From NCBI GenBank assembly GCA_904063045.1, contig CAJFCJ010000006.1:4666408-4730407 (forward strand): a stretch of DNA of 64,000 nt, given 5' to 3'. The DNA is from Dimorphilus gyrociliatus (lineage: Eukaryota; Annelida; Polychaeta; Dinophilidae). Each line of letters begins with the position of its first letter. Within the stretch, counting starts at the first letter, position 1. Positions 12,814-24,186 of the stretch are shown piece by piece. Both the position numbers and the translations under genes were made by a program. The notes below the pieces were generated by a model that saw only the letters and a program-made list of their open reading frames with translations, was not told the origin of the DNA and made no database searches.

Positions 12814-14767
12814 TTATTGTTCAAATAAATGTCTACAATCGACTTCTGTTGCAACAGTCCATCGATTATGCTTGGCAAATAGATCACTTTTATCCAAAGG
12901 TGAAGTTGGAGTAACCTTTCTTCCCGATTTCGAATGAACGGGTGACATTGGCGGGGCGTAGCTGTTGCGAACGGCTAGAATGGATTTTGTTGTGGAGCTT
13001 GTAACGGGTGATGGAGAGTTTTGAACTCCTACCGCTTTTAGGGTAGTTGGAGTTAGCTCTTGAACTACTTTGTTTAGTCTTTCAGATTTCTTGGATGATG
13101 CTGAACCGGAACCGAGAACAAGGAGAGATAAGGGAGGTGTGCAATCGACTGGTCTCAGTCGTCCTTCACAATTCTTACTTGTAGTCGACCCAGATAATGG
13201 TTCACTGCTACCAGCCGAATGCGTATTACTTTGGCTACAATCGTTTGAAGATGTTTTACTGTTGTTATTATTGTTACTGTTGCTGTTATTATTTAATCCG
13301 TCCAATCGTTGGGTAACTTCGGTGTTATCCGCAACTGATCTGACATTATCACCTTGCTCATCAAAGAAGACGACGATAACGGTAATGTTATCCGTCTGAC
13401 CCTCTTTTTCGGCTAGATTAACAAGATAATCTGCAAGGGAGTATTTGGAACGTTTGCTTAAATGATCGTAGACGTGCGTAGGTAAAGAATCAGGGGATAT
13501 GTGGTCCCACAAACCATCACTAGCTATAATTAATAGTTTCTCGGAACCATCTAATTGTAATTGGATTGTGTCGGCGTCTGCCGTGACGTAGGGTTTAAAA
13601 TTACAATCTCCCACAGATCTTGTGACACTCAAAGAATACTGACATCTCCAAACTCCGTCAACAATTTCAACGGTCCCCCCCAAAGATTGTACACGATCTC
13701 TTTCACTAGGATTGTCCGCAGTATGAGGTTTGCATAAAGCTTGACATTTTCCGTTTCCTTTGCGGACCAATACGGCTTGGGAGTCTCCTACATAAGCAAG
13801 AGTTAAAACCTTGTCGCTTAATAGGCATACACAAGCTGTACTCCCAGATAGCATCCTTTCTATGGAAGATAAGCGACAAAAGCTTGAATCCAAGGAAGAT
13901 AAAGCCTTTTTAAGAACAACATCTTCACGACCATTGCAATCGCTAAGTCCTTGTCTAAATAATTCTTCAGGTAAATGTGCGCTTAGATATGAGGACGCCT
14001 CAGATCCTCCATGACCATCGAAGACACCAAACAAAGAATACTGTTCCATCAACTGATTGGCCTAAGATGGTAATTTTTGTTATTACAAAGAAGCATTGGA
14101 TGTATAGAAACAAATAAGTGTTACTTACATGATTACATTTTTTGAGATTCGGCAAGACTATGTATCTGTCTTCCATATTCCTTCGCTTGTTTCGCACGGA
14201 TTTGAAGCAGAATGAGAATGGAAATTTTTGCGGAATATTTGAAGATGGTAAGATTTCTTTTGATAGCCACACTTGAACGACATTTTCTGCAATTTTTGGA
14301 ATATTTGTTGCTAAAGAATCTAGATCCAGTAGCCCTATTGCGATGACGAATATCAGTTAGCCTTATCACGTGTTAAAATTTAAACATCCTGCTGTAACAT
14401 ACTTTCCGATTGGTTTTCACCTGACTCCTTGTCAACCATACAAGACGTCACAAATTCCTGTAACTCATTGCTCATATCTTTGGCCAGATCAAAAATATGG
14501 TCGAAAGGACAATTTCTAATGGGACAATTATTATAAAATTGATTAATGAGTCTTCGTAGTACAAAAAGTTTCCGCTTACTGTGATCTCAGATACTCTGAG
14601 CATAAATGTTCGCTTTCTTTGATCGCATATTCTTCGAACACATATCTATAAGAATTAATTCTTGTTTTCTTCGCTTGTCGCCTTAATAATGGAGATTCTT
14701 CTGGTTTTTTTGTCGTGAAATTCCTTAAAAAGCTTAATAGACCATTATTATCGTTCTCTGCCGCCAT
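12814..14767 (-). CDS. PPM1F: PP2C-family Ser/Thr phosphatase, PPM1F/POPX/FEM-2 type
   Basis: Four exons on the minus strand: 14580-14767, 14403-14515, 14129-14334 and 12814-14061. Introns are 64, 68 and 67 bp, all GT-AG with matching phases, giving 584 residues. The catalytic domain runs from about residue 140 to 400. It shows the RNMEDRY start motif (153-158), the metal-binding FDGHGG (183-188), VGDSQA, SVTRSVGD, IASDGLWD and the terminal GQTDNITVIVV, so all key acidic residues are present. PP2C enzymes remove phosphate from Ser/Thr using Mn/Mg. The (R)N(K/T)RR(K/N)MEDR signature and a helical N-terminal region are typical of PPM1E/PPM1F (CaMK and PAK phosphatases) and nematode FEM-2. The C-terminal 170 residues are Ser/Asn/Pro-rich with an Asn run and probably disordered. 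Confidence 0.93.
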
Positions 14768-15460
14768 TTTTTCCTAGAATAAAGTGCTAGCCTGAAACAG
14801 AATTGGATCCTGTCTATGAAAGAAAATGGCCGCTTCGAAAGCGCGCCAAATAGGAATGTTATCCTTTTTGTCAGAATATCTTTATCTGTATCTGTGAATT
14901 TTCGTATTATTCAGGAATGATGTATTCTTTACGTCATAATTATATCATTTGCACTGCAGGATATCTTAATTAAAGCAAACATAGCGTGCGAAGCCAATAA
15001 GATTAATTTGCATCTAATTAGCTTTACAACGCTACCCTAACATCTTCTTCATGATTGAAAAAATTGTTAATTGTGAAGGAATAAGCTTCCTAATTTCTTT
15101 CTGGGCATTGATTTATCACTCTAGTGTATATTTGGTACATGTTTTTCGTAAATATTTCTATTTTCAGAATTGTAAGAAGTATAGTCTTATATAAATAGGA
15201 TTAAATGAGATTAAGCGCTTTTGAAACACGTCAAAAGCTATATTTAAATCTATATATAAATTATATATATATATATACAGTATATATACGTTTCATCGAA
15301 AAGCACTAATATTAACGAACAGAAAATAGCAACTAATGGTAAGAATAAGGTTTCGTACAAGAAAAAACTTAGCTATTATGGCCTCTTTAATGAGGAAATA
15401 ATGAACAAAAACAACTTATAGTGGTATTTGTACCTATGAGTTCCTCAGATTACTACTGAT
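14768..15460. other. Intergenic between PP2C start and ZPBP-like stop
   Basis: Holds the promoter and 5' UTR of the PP2C gene and the 3' end of the ZPBP-like gene, both on the minus strand. A TA microsatellite ending in a TATATACAGTATATATA palindrome lies at about 15259-15288. No gene seen. Confidence 0.5.
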
Positions 15461-18400
15461 CTAGAAACGATGACACTCGTCTTGGTTAATTGCTCCAGTT
15501 CTATCCGTTACCTCATCGATTGGGCAATGGTAACAGAAATTTGATCCATAGTTAGGTTGGTAACTTCCATCACTGCATGGATGACACAGATTCAATTCCT
15601 TAGAGTACCAACCGGGTTTGCAAGGCGAACAAGCTAAACCCTCTGTCTCATAAATCAATTCATAACCGTCTTCGCAAACGAAGAGGAAGTCATCTTGCTT
15701 CTCTTCATTTTTTGTCAATTGGAAAATTTTATTTTTCTCTAGGCTCTGCCTAAAATTGTCTGATGTTTTGAAATATTGATATAAATTAATCACATGTTTA
15801 TTCAGTTTGTTTTTTAGATCCTCGCGACAACTGCGGTCACATGCATCTGTTGTCTTATTTATGATTGATCTGTATCTATTTAAAGGTGCAAGTGTAAGAT
15901 TTACAATTAAAGTTTTCCCGAACGAGTTTAATTCCGAAAAAACATTTACGACTCTCTTGGAGCACTTTCCAAAGTCTTGAAAACGAACTCTTATGCATGC
16001 CTGCTCTCTCATAGAATCTAGAAAATTCCGCACACTATCCTGACTTGCATTCTTTTCCATTGACTTAAATTCGTAGATAATTAATATATTTGAAAGTGGT
16101 ATTGATATTACAAGTAACGTGATTGAAATTTGAGTATTTATTATTCTGTCCTTTCCCTCTATCTGTACTTGACATTTATAAACTCCAGTCATATGTTTCT
16201 TAGCTCTGTGAATAACTAAATTTCCATCCGAGTTTATTAGGGCTACTCCAGTTAAATCATCTAAGTTTAAATCCTCTTCGTAATTGAAAATTTGTAATCC
16301 ATCGGGAGATGTCCAAACATAATCATCTCCTTTTAACAACTCCCCTCTTAATTCAATACATCCAATTTTTGTGCTATCACCTAACCAAATGGTTTCTATT
16401 CTATTTCTTAGTTTGTTACAGTAATTACAACATTTTTTCCTGGCAAAATTATAACTTAATATACAGTCTCTGCTTAAATCTTTCGATTCGCAATCCTCCT
16501 TATCACCATAGCGACAGCTGTACGGTAGGCCACTAGATTCACTCTTTTTCAAACAAGTTAGACAGCAGGCTGAGAATATCTCCTTTGAGTAACATTTACT
16601 AAAGGGAACAGTCTTTTCGTTACACCCTTTTTCTAAATCCCCATACAGACATTTACGATCGCTATGTTCTTTTACATAAAAACCCTGAAGAGGGCAAGTT
16701 ACACTGCATTCTCTTTCCCTTGCTTTGCAATCTCTTAAGTTTGTAATATTTTTACATGATTTATCATCAGTCTTAACATGGTCTTTTACAAGATTTCTCC
16801 TCAATTTGTATGAATTTAATTCCAAAGAAGTTTTTTCCGCTGTGCTTTTTAATTTTGACAATTCAGAATCTGTTAGAGTTGTGTTATCCTCATTTATACA
16901 TTCCATTTTAGATTTGCTACCATTCTGATAAGTAATTTGATTGTTTGGACAAATGTAACAGAAATTCATTCCAATTTTGTCTTGATAAGAGTACATATCG
17001 CAAGGTTTACATTTTTTTGTAATGTTAGAGGAGTGATAGCCTAATTTACATGGTAAACATCCTCCCAAAACTTCTGAATATTCCATTCCTATTTCACAAT
17101 CTATTCTCTTCTTTTGATCAATGTACACATATAAATCAGTTCTATACGTTTCTTCTACTACTATTCCGAACTCGTCAATGTTCTTTAAAACGCATTCATA
17201 AATACCAGAATGATGCTTCTTGGCTGAATCAATTCTTAAAGTAGGAAAATGTTGTTGGAATAATGTGATTCTAGTTTCTCCATATCTAAAATACCAACGA
17301 TATCTCTTTTTTCTTGAAGTACTAGATTCTCCCCTACATCTTATAAGAACCAAATTACCCCTCCTGGTTATTATTTCCGTTCTATAACTGTAAGAATCAG
17401 CTTTACAAAGAGATTTTCTATCAGAACCCACTTTTACTGTAGTAGTGCCCTTTGGACATCTTATACAATCAGTAGAACCAATCTTGAACTGATAATAACC
17501 TTTCGGGCATCTTCTGCATCTATTTGTACTCTGATCGGGTTTAAATCGTCCCAGCAGGCAGGGGATACAATATTGCCCGTTAGTTTCATATCCACGATCA
17601 CAAGTTTTTGAGACAGTATAAGGCAAATCTATAACTGTACTTATCATATTCTCATAATGACCCTTCTTTCGTAAATAAATATCTCGTATTTCATTTAATA
17701 TTAAAAGATGCTTTCTTAAATTAGCTTTGGAATATTCATTATATCTATAAGTTATAAATATGGATACTACATAGTCGTATTTCAATTCGCTTAAGGAATC
17801 GTCTTCCTCTCTCTTACATGTTTGAGTAGTATTAAATAAACAATCAGATTTTATTGTCTTTTTTACTTGATAACATAATTCAGAATTTATTAATTTAGCG
17901 TAAAACTCATCATCGTACGATTGACAGAATTTGATTTTCCATTTCCATTCCTGATGAACTATCTTAACAATATTCACTTCAACAGCTAAGGCAATTCTAT
18001 AGGTGAGAACGTAACTCTGACCATCTATACGGCCATATCGATGACATTTGTAAACGTCGTTATGAGATTCGTCTACACTCTTTAAAAGCAAATATCCATC
18101 TTGAGAAATACTAGATCTAGTTTTATTTACTAATTGAGTAGGGTTTAAGGTTAACCATTCAACTCTTGTAGCAGACTGCTGAATAAAATTGTCGATTAAT
18201 TTACATTTCAGTTTAGCATTATACCCGTATTTAACGGTTGCTAGTTCGCTTCCTAAATCTTTCTCTCGAGTGCAATTTTTCCAAGAGTGCGATCCAACAG
18301 CAAGAGTTGTTGATCCTGTTGGACAATTGAAACAAATTACACTACCCAATTGATCGGTAAATGATCCAATTGGGCATTTTTTACATAATTCCATCCGATC

Positions 18401-19533
18401 GTTTGGCTTATAAAAACCAGGCAAACATTTACTACAGAACCGATCCAAGAAAACGTCTTGCGACTTATTTCTCAATAGTTGTAAGCATCTAATTGTTTTT
18501 AAACAATCTAAAATTATAAATAAGAATTTAAGTTTACGTAATATTTATCTAATTAATCAATTAATATACTTGGATTTAAGATATTCAGAGGTTCGTAGCC
18601 AGGGAGACAAAATCTCTTTAGACGTTTAATTGTATTTGATTTATAAAGATTTCTAAATTGTTTATCAATTTGTTTTGTGTACGTCTTTAGGTTTGATTTT
18701 AGTAGATTAGACCCTTTTTTATAGATTTTCTTAGCAGCTGATTCTGGACAGTTTGCGCATGAGCTTGAAATAAAACTCACTAACCAAATATCAAAATGAA
18801 ATTTTGCGCTATATCTTTTAATATATAAACCAACCGAATTATAATATTTTATAACATTCTTCTCCAATTCTGTTGATTTTTTGTCATCAATTATATCTTC
18901 CATTCTCATATTGTTCAATTCACAATCTACCCTGACCCTGATATTGAACGATTTCCTTATCTTTTCCTTTAAATCCCTAGAATATTCTTTTTGTAAAATA
19001 TTAGCTGTTTTTTGAAGTAATCTAAAATTAGTGCAACTTGAAACGTCAGAAATATAAGTTTCTGTTTGAATTACTGCTGCGTAATCAGAAATACTTAGAT
19101 AATGACTAAATTCATGAATTAATTTATCTTCTTTAATTAATAAACACTTATAGATTCCACTCCAACTAGTTTTTGCATAGCGTGTAATTTTTACTTTATG
19201 TTTGCTTTTAAAGTATATGTTTTTCTTTACGTCTTCTAGATTAGCTTCACTAATAAATCCGTCGTCTCTATAAAATTCTGGATATACTAAAACATAGTCA
19301 TATGACTCGATATCCTTAAATTTTGGCAGATGATCAGGTATGCAACTAAATGATTGCCTGTCTCTCATACTCCATCTTAGGGTAATTCTCTGCTCAGTAT
19401 CTCTATCTTCGCGCCTTTTGGAGATTAGTTCGCATGAATCGTAAGTATTAAAACCTTTACAATCTTCTTTAAGAGAATTCTCAACTATAGGATTTATTAC
19501 CAATAGGAGAAATTGAAGATAAGAGATAAGCAT
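15461..19533 (-). CDS. ZPBP: Secreted multi-unit zona-pellucida-binding-protein (ZPBP/Sp38)-like protein
   Basis: Two exons, 18570-19533 and 15461-18507, joined across a 62-bp intron in phase 1, give 1336 residues. The start at 19533 is preferred because it opens a signal peptide (MLISYLQFLLLVINP); an in-frame ATG 29 codons upstream would bury it. The protein repeats a unit of Ig-like domain, about 130-150-residue helical middle domain with paired cysteines, then a Cys-rich tail. Ig domains sit near residues 40-145, 407-497, 694-782 and 1022-1122; middle domains follow the first, second and fourth. The tail of unit 1 reads CLPGYEPLNILNPNC and then CSKCLPGFYKP, closely matching the vertebrate ZPBP C-terminal pattern. 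The Cys-rich parts also fit GCC2/GCC3 ephrin-receptor-like repeats. Two extra Cys-rich blocks precede the fourth Ig. Vertebrate ZPBP is an acrosomal sperm protein with one such unit; a gamete role here is inferred. Confidence 0.87.
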
Positions 19534-19849
19534 ATTGAATTTTAAATTAATCCTTGTGAACTTTAGTAAATAATTTGTACACGTTTCTTTAATGATCATT
19601 CTTGATCTTTCAAAATTCAACTTTTACGAAACGTCTTTATTTATAAACGGTTAGTTTTCTAAATTGATAAATTGATAATTTTAAAGATATCTGAGAAAAC
19701 AAGTAGTGACATCTATTTGTTGTAAAATAAATAAATATGTCATATATGTGTGTTTAATATTAATGTGTTTAATTACAACAAAAACAAAAACAAAATAAAA
19801 AGATCAAGAGATCTTCAAACTATTTACCTCCATTTGTTGATGATAAATT
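19534..19849. promoter_or_regulatory. Bidirectional promoter interval
   Basis: 316 bp separate the divergent starts of the ZPBP-like gene (minus) and the small membrane-protein gene (plus). The interval is AT-rich and contains AGTGACATCTA at 19705-19715, one of the CTCF-like motifs. Shared regulation is inferred from the head-to-head arrangement. Confidence 0.4.
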
Positions 19850-20410
19850 ATGAGGTTATTATTCCTCGTTTTCCAATTAATCCATACTTATGAGAGTGAT
19901 TTATTACAACAAAGAGAAGGAAAATCGAATAAAGTTCGTAGGTCAATAATGGAACGTTATTTAAAGCCAAAGGAAAGTTATTTATTAGCCAAAGAAAGGA
20001 TTGAAACTACATTTAATGGACATTCCACAGACTATAATTTATTGTGGTATAGAACATTACCATTTTATCAATATCAAAATTCTTATGAATATATCAGGGA
20101 ATTTTTGGAAAGAAATCCTAATTCTACAATATCTAAATCAAGGGTCAGAGGTGATTTAGCTCTCTCTACGGCTTTTTCTTGCCTTCTTATGCTATTTTCG
20201 TTCATCATACTTGTAGCTGTTACACCTATTTTTACTGTCTTTCTCCAATGGATGGTTGAAAGAAGATGTATTAAGTTAAGAAAAGAGCAGTTTCGCAATA
20301 AATATTTAAAAAAAGTTGAGTTAGAGAGAGAGAACTGTCAATCTACAGCGATATTCGTTCAATATCCCAGGACGTTGATAGAGAGAACTAACCAACCAGT
20401 TGGAGACTAA
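19850..20410 (+). CDS. Small single-pass membrane protein of unknown family
   Basis: An intronless 186-codon frame starting with ATG and ending in TAA. Residues 1-15 (MRLLFLVFQLIHTYE) look like a signal peptide. A strong membrane segment spans about residues 104-132 and is followed by a basic cytoplasmic stretch (ERRCIKLRKEQFRNKYLKK). The 90-residue outer part is charged and aromatic, with one N-glycosylation sequon (Asn91-Ser-Thr) and few cysteines, so it is not a disulphide-rich receptor domain. I recognise no family. It lies head-to-head with the ZPBP-like gene, so co-expression, perhaps in sperm, is a reasonable guess but no more. Codon and base usage match its neighbours. Confidence 0.7.
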   Translation: MRLLFLVFQLIHTYESDLLQQREGKSNKVRRSIMERYLKPKESYLLAKERIETTFNGHSTDYNLLWYRTLPFYQYQNSYEYIREFLERNPNSTISKSRVRGDLALSTAFSCLLMLFSFIILVAVTPIFTVFLQWMVERRCIKLRKEQFRNKYLKKVELERENCQSTAIFVQYPRTLIERTNQPVGD

Positions 20411-20538
20411 TAAACCAACGACATTTGTAAATATTAGCAAGTTGAAATTTATAAAGGCAGTCTTCTGTAAATATACAGGCACATATATATACTTATTTAG
20501 TCTTCACAACTTTCTTTAAAGACTACGAAAGCGATTTC

Positions 20539-20570
<32 letters not shown>

Positions 20571-20735
20571 CTGTATATAGTATACTGTATATTACCATTT
20601 AATGTGAATTCTCTTACACAGTAAGAAAACAATCAATCATGAACGTTGTTTTTGATGAAGATATCTAAAAAAAAATTTAAAGAAACAAACATATCTTAAC
20701 AAACAAGGATTTGATAGAAAAATCATATATTATAT
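20411..20735. repeat. Intergenic tail-to-tail spacer with (TA)14 and TATACTGTATA palindromes
   Basis: Separates the converging ends of the small membrane-protein gene and the TIR-SLOG gene. Contains (TA)14 at 20543-20570, followed at once by two copies of the ATACTGTATA motif (20569-20590). Confidence 0.7.
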
Positions 20736-23700
20736 CTAACTCTGCTCTAAAGTATTTTGTTTAAATAAAAATCCCTTCTTCATGCCAACGGGAGTTTCAA
20801 AAGGGGTTGTTGCATATTGAGATGGTGCTTCCACAGCATGTTGCTTTTTCAAGTCCATTGTTATTTTGGCTACAGCCTTTCCAATTCTTTCTGGTGAAGC
20901 TTGATCATCCAACAAGACAGACCAGTCCTCCAATGATACTGCTACAGGTAGATCAAATATTTTTGGTGAAATGTCGTATTTACCATCAGCTGCTCCACCT
21001 GTTTTTCTGATTGGTAACACTACTTTCTCACTCCAAACGAAATGGTCTATTTCCTTAGCTAACTCGGGACCGCCACCGATGAGAATACATATATCGAAAA
21101 CTCTTGAAGTTATAATCTCTCTCTCCTTGACGGAATCGCCTGAAAATACAGTATTGCCATATTCCACCATTTCAAATGTTCCATCTTCGTTTTGGTCGGC
21201 CACATCTGAATATTTGTAGTCGTCTTTTCTGGGAAGTATGTGCCATATATGCTTTTCATCATCCACCACGTCGTTCCTTTCATCGAATGCTGATCTAGCA
21301 ACAACATCCCCAACACCTTTGAATCCACCAGTTACAATATGAACGTTCTCCAAAGCTGCCAGATGTTGGCCTATAAGTCTAAAAAAAACCACAGAGTGAA
21401 TTGATTAACAGAATTGCACAATATCAGTGCAACTTACTTGCAGATATTTCTTGTCTCTTCATTGTTTATCAACTTGGAACCTGTGACGTACACGCTAAAT
21501 CCTGTAGGCATCAGTTTCTTTATTAAGTTGGAAGCGGTGGAAATTTTTTCCTCCTCCACATCATCCGCCCAACAAAACCTTGCACTTGTATGAAGGGCTT
21601 TTCTTATGTTATACTTGAGAGTTTCTTCAAAATTCTTTGTTCTAGCGTCAATAATTAGTCTGCTATTGATTAAACGATTAGTCCACGCAGGCATCTCAAA
21701 ATCGTCGCATATTATTGGTATGAGTCGTTTTCTATGCTCACAATAGTAAAGATGGCTTTTTGATATATTGGATGCTATAAACTCTTTCGATAATAGCAAA
21801 ATTATGCAACCTGCCTCGTTTGCTTTATCTTGAAAGATTGAACTGCGCTTTAAACTAGCTTCCGGAGTTGGTGAAAAAAATTCCGAGTTACGTAATTTTG
21901 GTGAGACATTTTCAGGGAGTGTTGGTTCATCGGCTAGGGATTCACAAGATGTTGAAAGCCAGACATCGACACAAACATCTTCTACTAACTTGGCTATTTT
22001 TTGTCCCTAGTCGTAAAAATGATAAATATAATGTTTTTCATAGATAATAGTGATAAACTGTATCTTATTTTATCAGTTAAGTGATTACTTACAAAAGAAT
22101 TTTTAGCAGGATGAAGACTTATTACAACTAAAGGATTTCCTTCTTTATTTCCCCTTACTTGATAACCTATATCAATGGGAAGTTTTGATGTTTTTGGATA
22201 GCTCTTTAACTTCGATGGTTGTCTTGCTAAAGATGTCTTAAGTTTCTTCGAATTGTCATTGTTCGAATCTCGAAGAAATTTTCCTATTTCATCGGCAACA
22301 AATTCAACATGTTCTGGATGCCATTTAGTATTTTCTATTGTATTTGCATTTTCTTGAGAGTTAGGCGAAAGAACTTCGCTATAGACGGATTGAGTATCAG
22401 CAGTTCCCTTAATATTTAAATCTGGACGATAGGTAACATACTGAGTTGAAGCGAACTGAATGGCTAACGGTTGGGGGGGCCAATGCGTTAAAAACGTAAC
22501 TGGAAGAATAGGTTTTCTTAGTACATCGGCTAGTTTAACCTCTCTATTGGTCCATTGCGTTTCACCGTAATTTTTCGTTATTAATGGAACAAATAATTGA
22601 CAATGAGTAACTGCATTGTTTAAAGAATCTTGCCAGTCAATTCCAGGCTTAATTTCATGAACATCTAGGTAGACTGTAACAAATTTTCGAATCAAAGCTG
22701 ATTTTAATAGGAGAGCGAATTCCGCAGCCTCTTGTCTAACATACGAAATAAGAATATCTTTGTAGTCATCACCAGCAGCCTGGATAGGAGGAGGAGGAGG
22801 AGGAGGGGGAGGAGGAAGAGGCCTTTTCTTAACTTCAGTAATTTTTACAACGGCTCCCTGAAGAACGTCTAGAACCACCAATTTAGCTTCGTGTTCTTTA
22901 ATTACAAGCCAATTGTTGGAATCTTTAAAGCGAAAATTTTCTGGTACTTTTAACTGAAAAACATGATAATCGATTCAGACAAAGGCTAAGAGGTTGTCGT
23001 AAACTTATCGAAAAATATATTATCTGTCTATACCTCCGTTTGAATGGCTGTTCTAAGTGCTGATAAACCGCAAGTGTGATCAATAAATATAAAACCGAAA
23101 TCATTATTTTTTACATCTTGTACACCAATTCGAGGTTTCTCAAAATTCTTCTGAATTTTTATTAAATTTCTTTCATCACAAATATCCGAGCAGGTAAATT
23201 GATTCTCGTCATCTTTTGTTATTGGATATCCATCTTTAGTTAAAAATATAAAACTGGCTGGTAAATAGCGTATAAGGACAACAATTTTTGTTCTGGCACA
23301 TGATAATGAGGAATCGGTTGGGAGTTTCATAACTCCCAATTTCCGTTTACATGATGATCCGCATGCTTCTGTTGTTAGTTCAATTGCATATATTTCAGTT
23401 CTACTAGGACGAGTTGTTGAACAGTCCTCATCTCCTGGGTAACATATATAAAACTATATAAATAGTTTTGGTAGTTACGAAATAAATGTAGAGGGTAATT
23501 ACCGTTCATGCTAGAGGAACATTGAGTTAGACAGACTTTCTTTGGAGAAGTCGATGGTGCTTCCGCCACAAGTTTTGTACGCTCTTTAAAAGTTCGCTTA
23601 AACCTGGTCGTCGCCTTTAGTGAATCGAAGCTTGTCATGTGTAGCTTTTTTTCTCTATCACACAAAGCGTGCTTGCCTATTAAAACCAAACTCTATTCGA

Positions 23701-24186
23701 ATTTATCAATGATAAAACGTGTTTGTTGAAAATTGATAAAACAATCACACTTTTTAAGACTAACCTGCTCGGAAAATCCAGATAGCTAATTCGGCAATTT
23801 TTTTCGAAGCTGATTGGCTATAAAATTAAATAGGCCAGCAGTTTCATAGGCGTATGTATGAGTCAAATCCGCCTTGACTTGTTATTCCATATATGGAATA
23901 ATTTTAAAGAAGTAATACTATAGGATAAATTAACTGATAAGAATATTATATTTTTTATAAAGAGAATATGATATATTTCTATAAATAAGTCATTACTAAT
24001 ATCAATCATGTTACAACCTTATCTTTACAAAGGGCAAATCATATAGCCCACTTTCTTGAAGAAGAACTGAAAATAGATCTGTACAAAACTTCCGTCTTTC
24101 TTTAATAAACGGAAGCGGATGTTCAAAAGAAACAAAATATTCTTTAGACAGTTTTTCAATAATTTCCCGATGTTCTGCATTGTATG
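20736..24186 (-). CDS. TIR-TIR-SLOG protein (5' end unresolved)
   Basis: Certain exons: 23503-23676, 23034-23434, 22093-22953, 21438-22006 and 20736-21378 (introns 58-86 bp, phases agree). An exon at 23765-23817 joins in frame. A protein-like exon at about 24018-24186 precedes it, but that junction and the start codon are unresolved. Counting from Met at 23638 (869 residues), 100-200 looks beta-grasp/ubiquitin-like. A ten-proline run follows. TIR 1 lies at about 243-375 (ILISYVRQE, VYLDVHE, QWTNREV), with Glu317 in the position of the SARM1 catalytic Glu. TIR 2 (PLVVISLHPAK, VDVWLST, ILLLSKEF, RLIPIICDD) lacks that Glu. The C-terminal 230 residues form a SLOG domain: VYVTGS, HIVTGGFKGVGD, ICILIGGGPELAKEI. 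TIR domains cleave NAD or scaffold immune signalling, and SLOG domains bind nucleotide-derived ligands. A self-contained NAD-signal producer and sensor is inferred. Confidence 0.86.

Noticed and set aside
13070-13399. Plus-strand frame with a Leu run opposite the PP2C gene
   Set aside because: Antisense shadow of the Asn/Ser-rich PP2C tail; the Leu run is the complement of the Asn codons.
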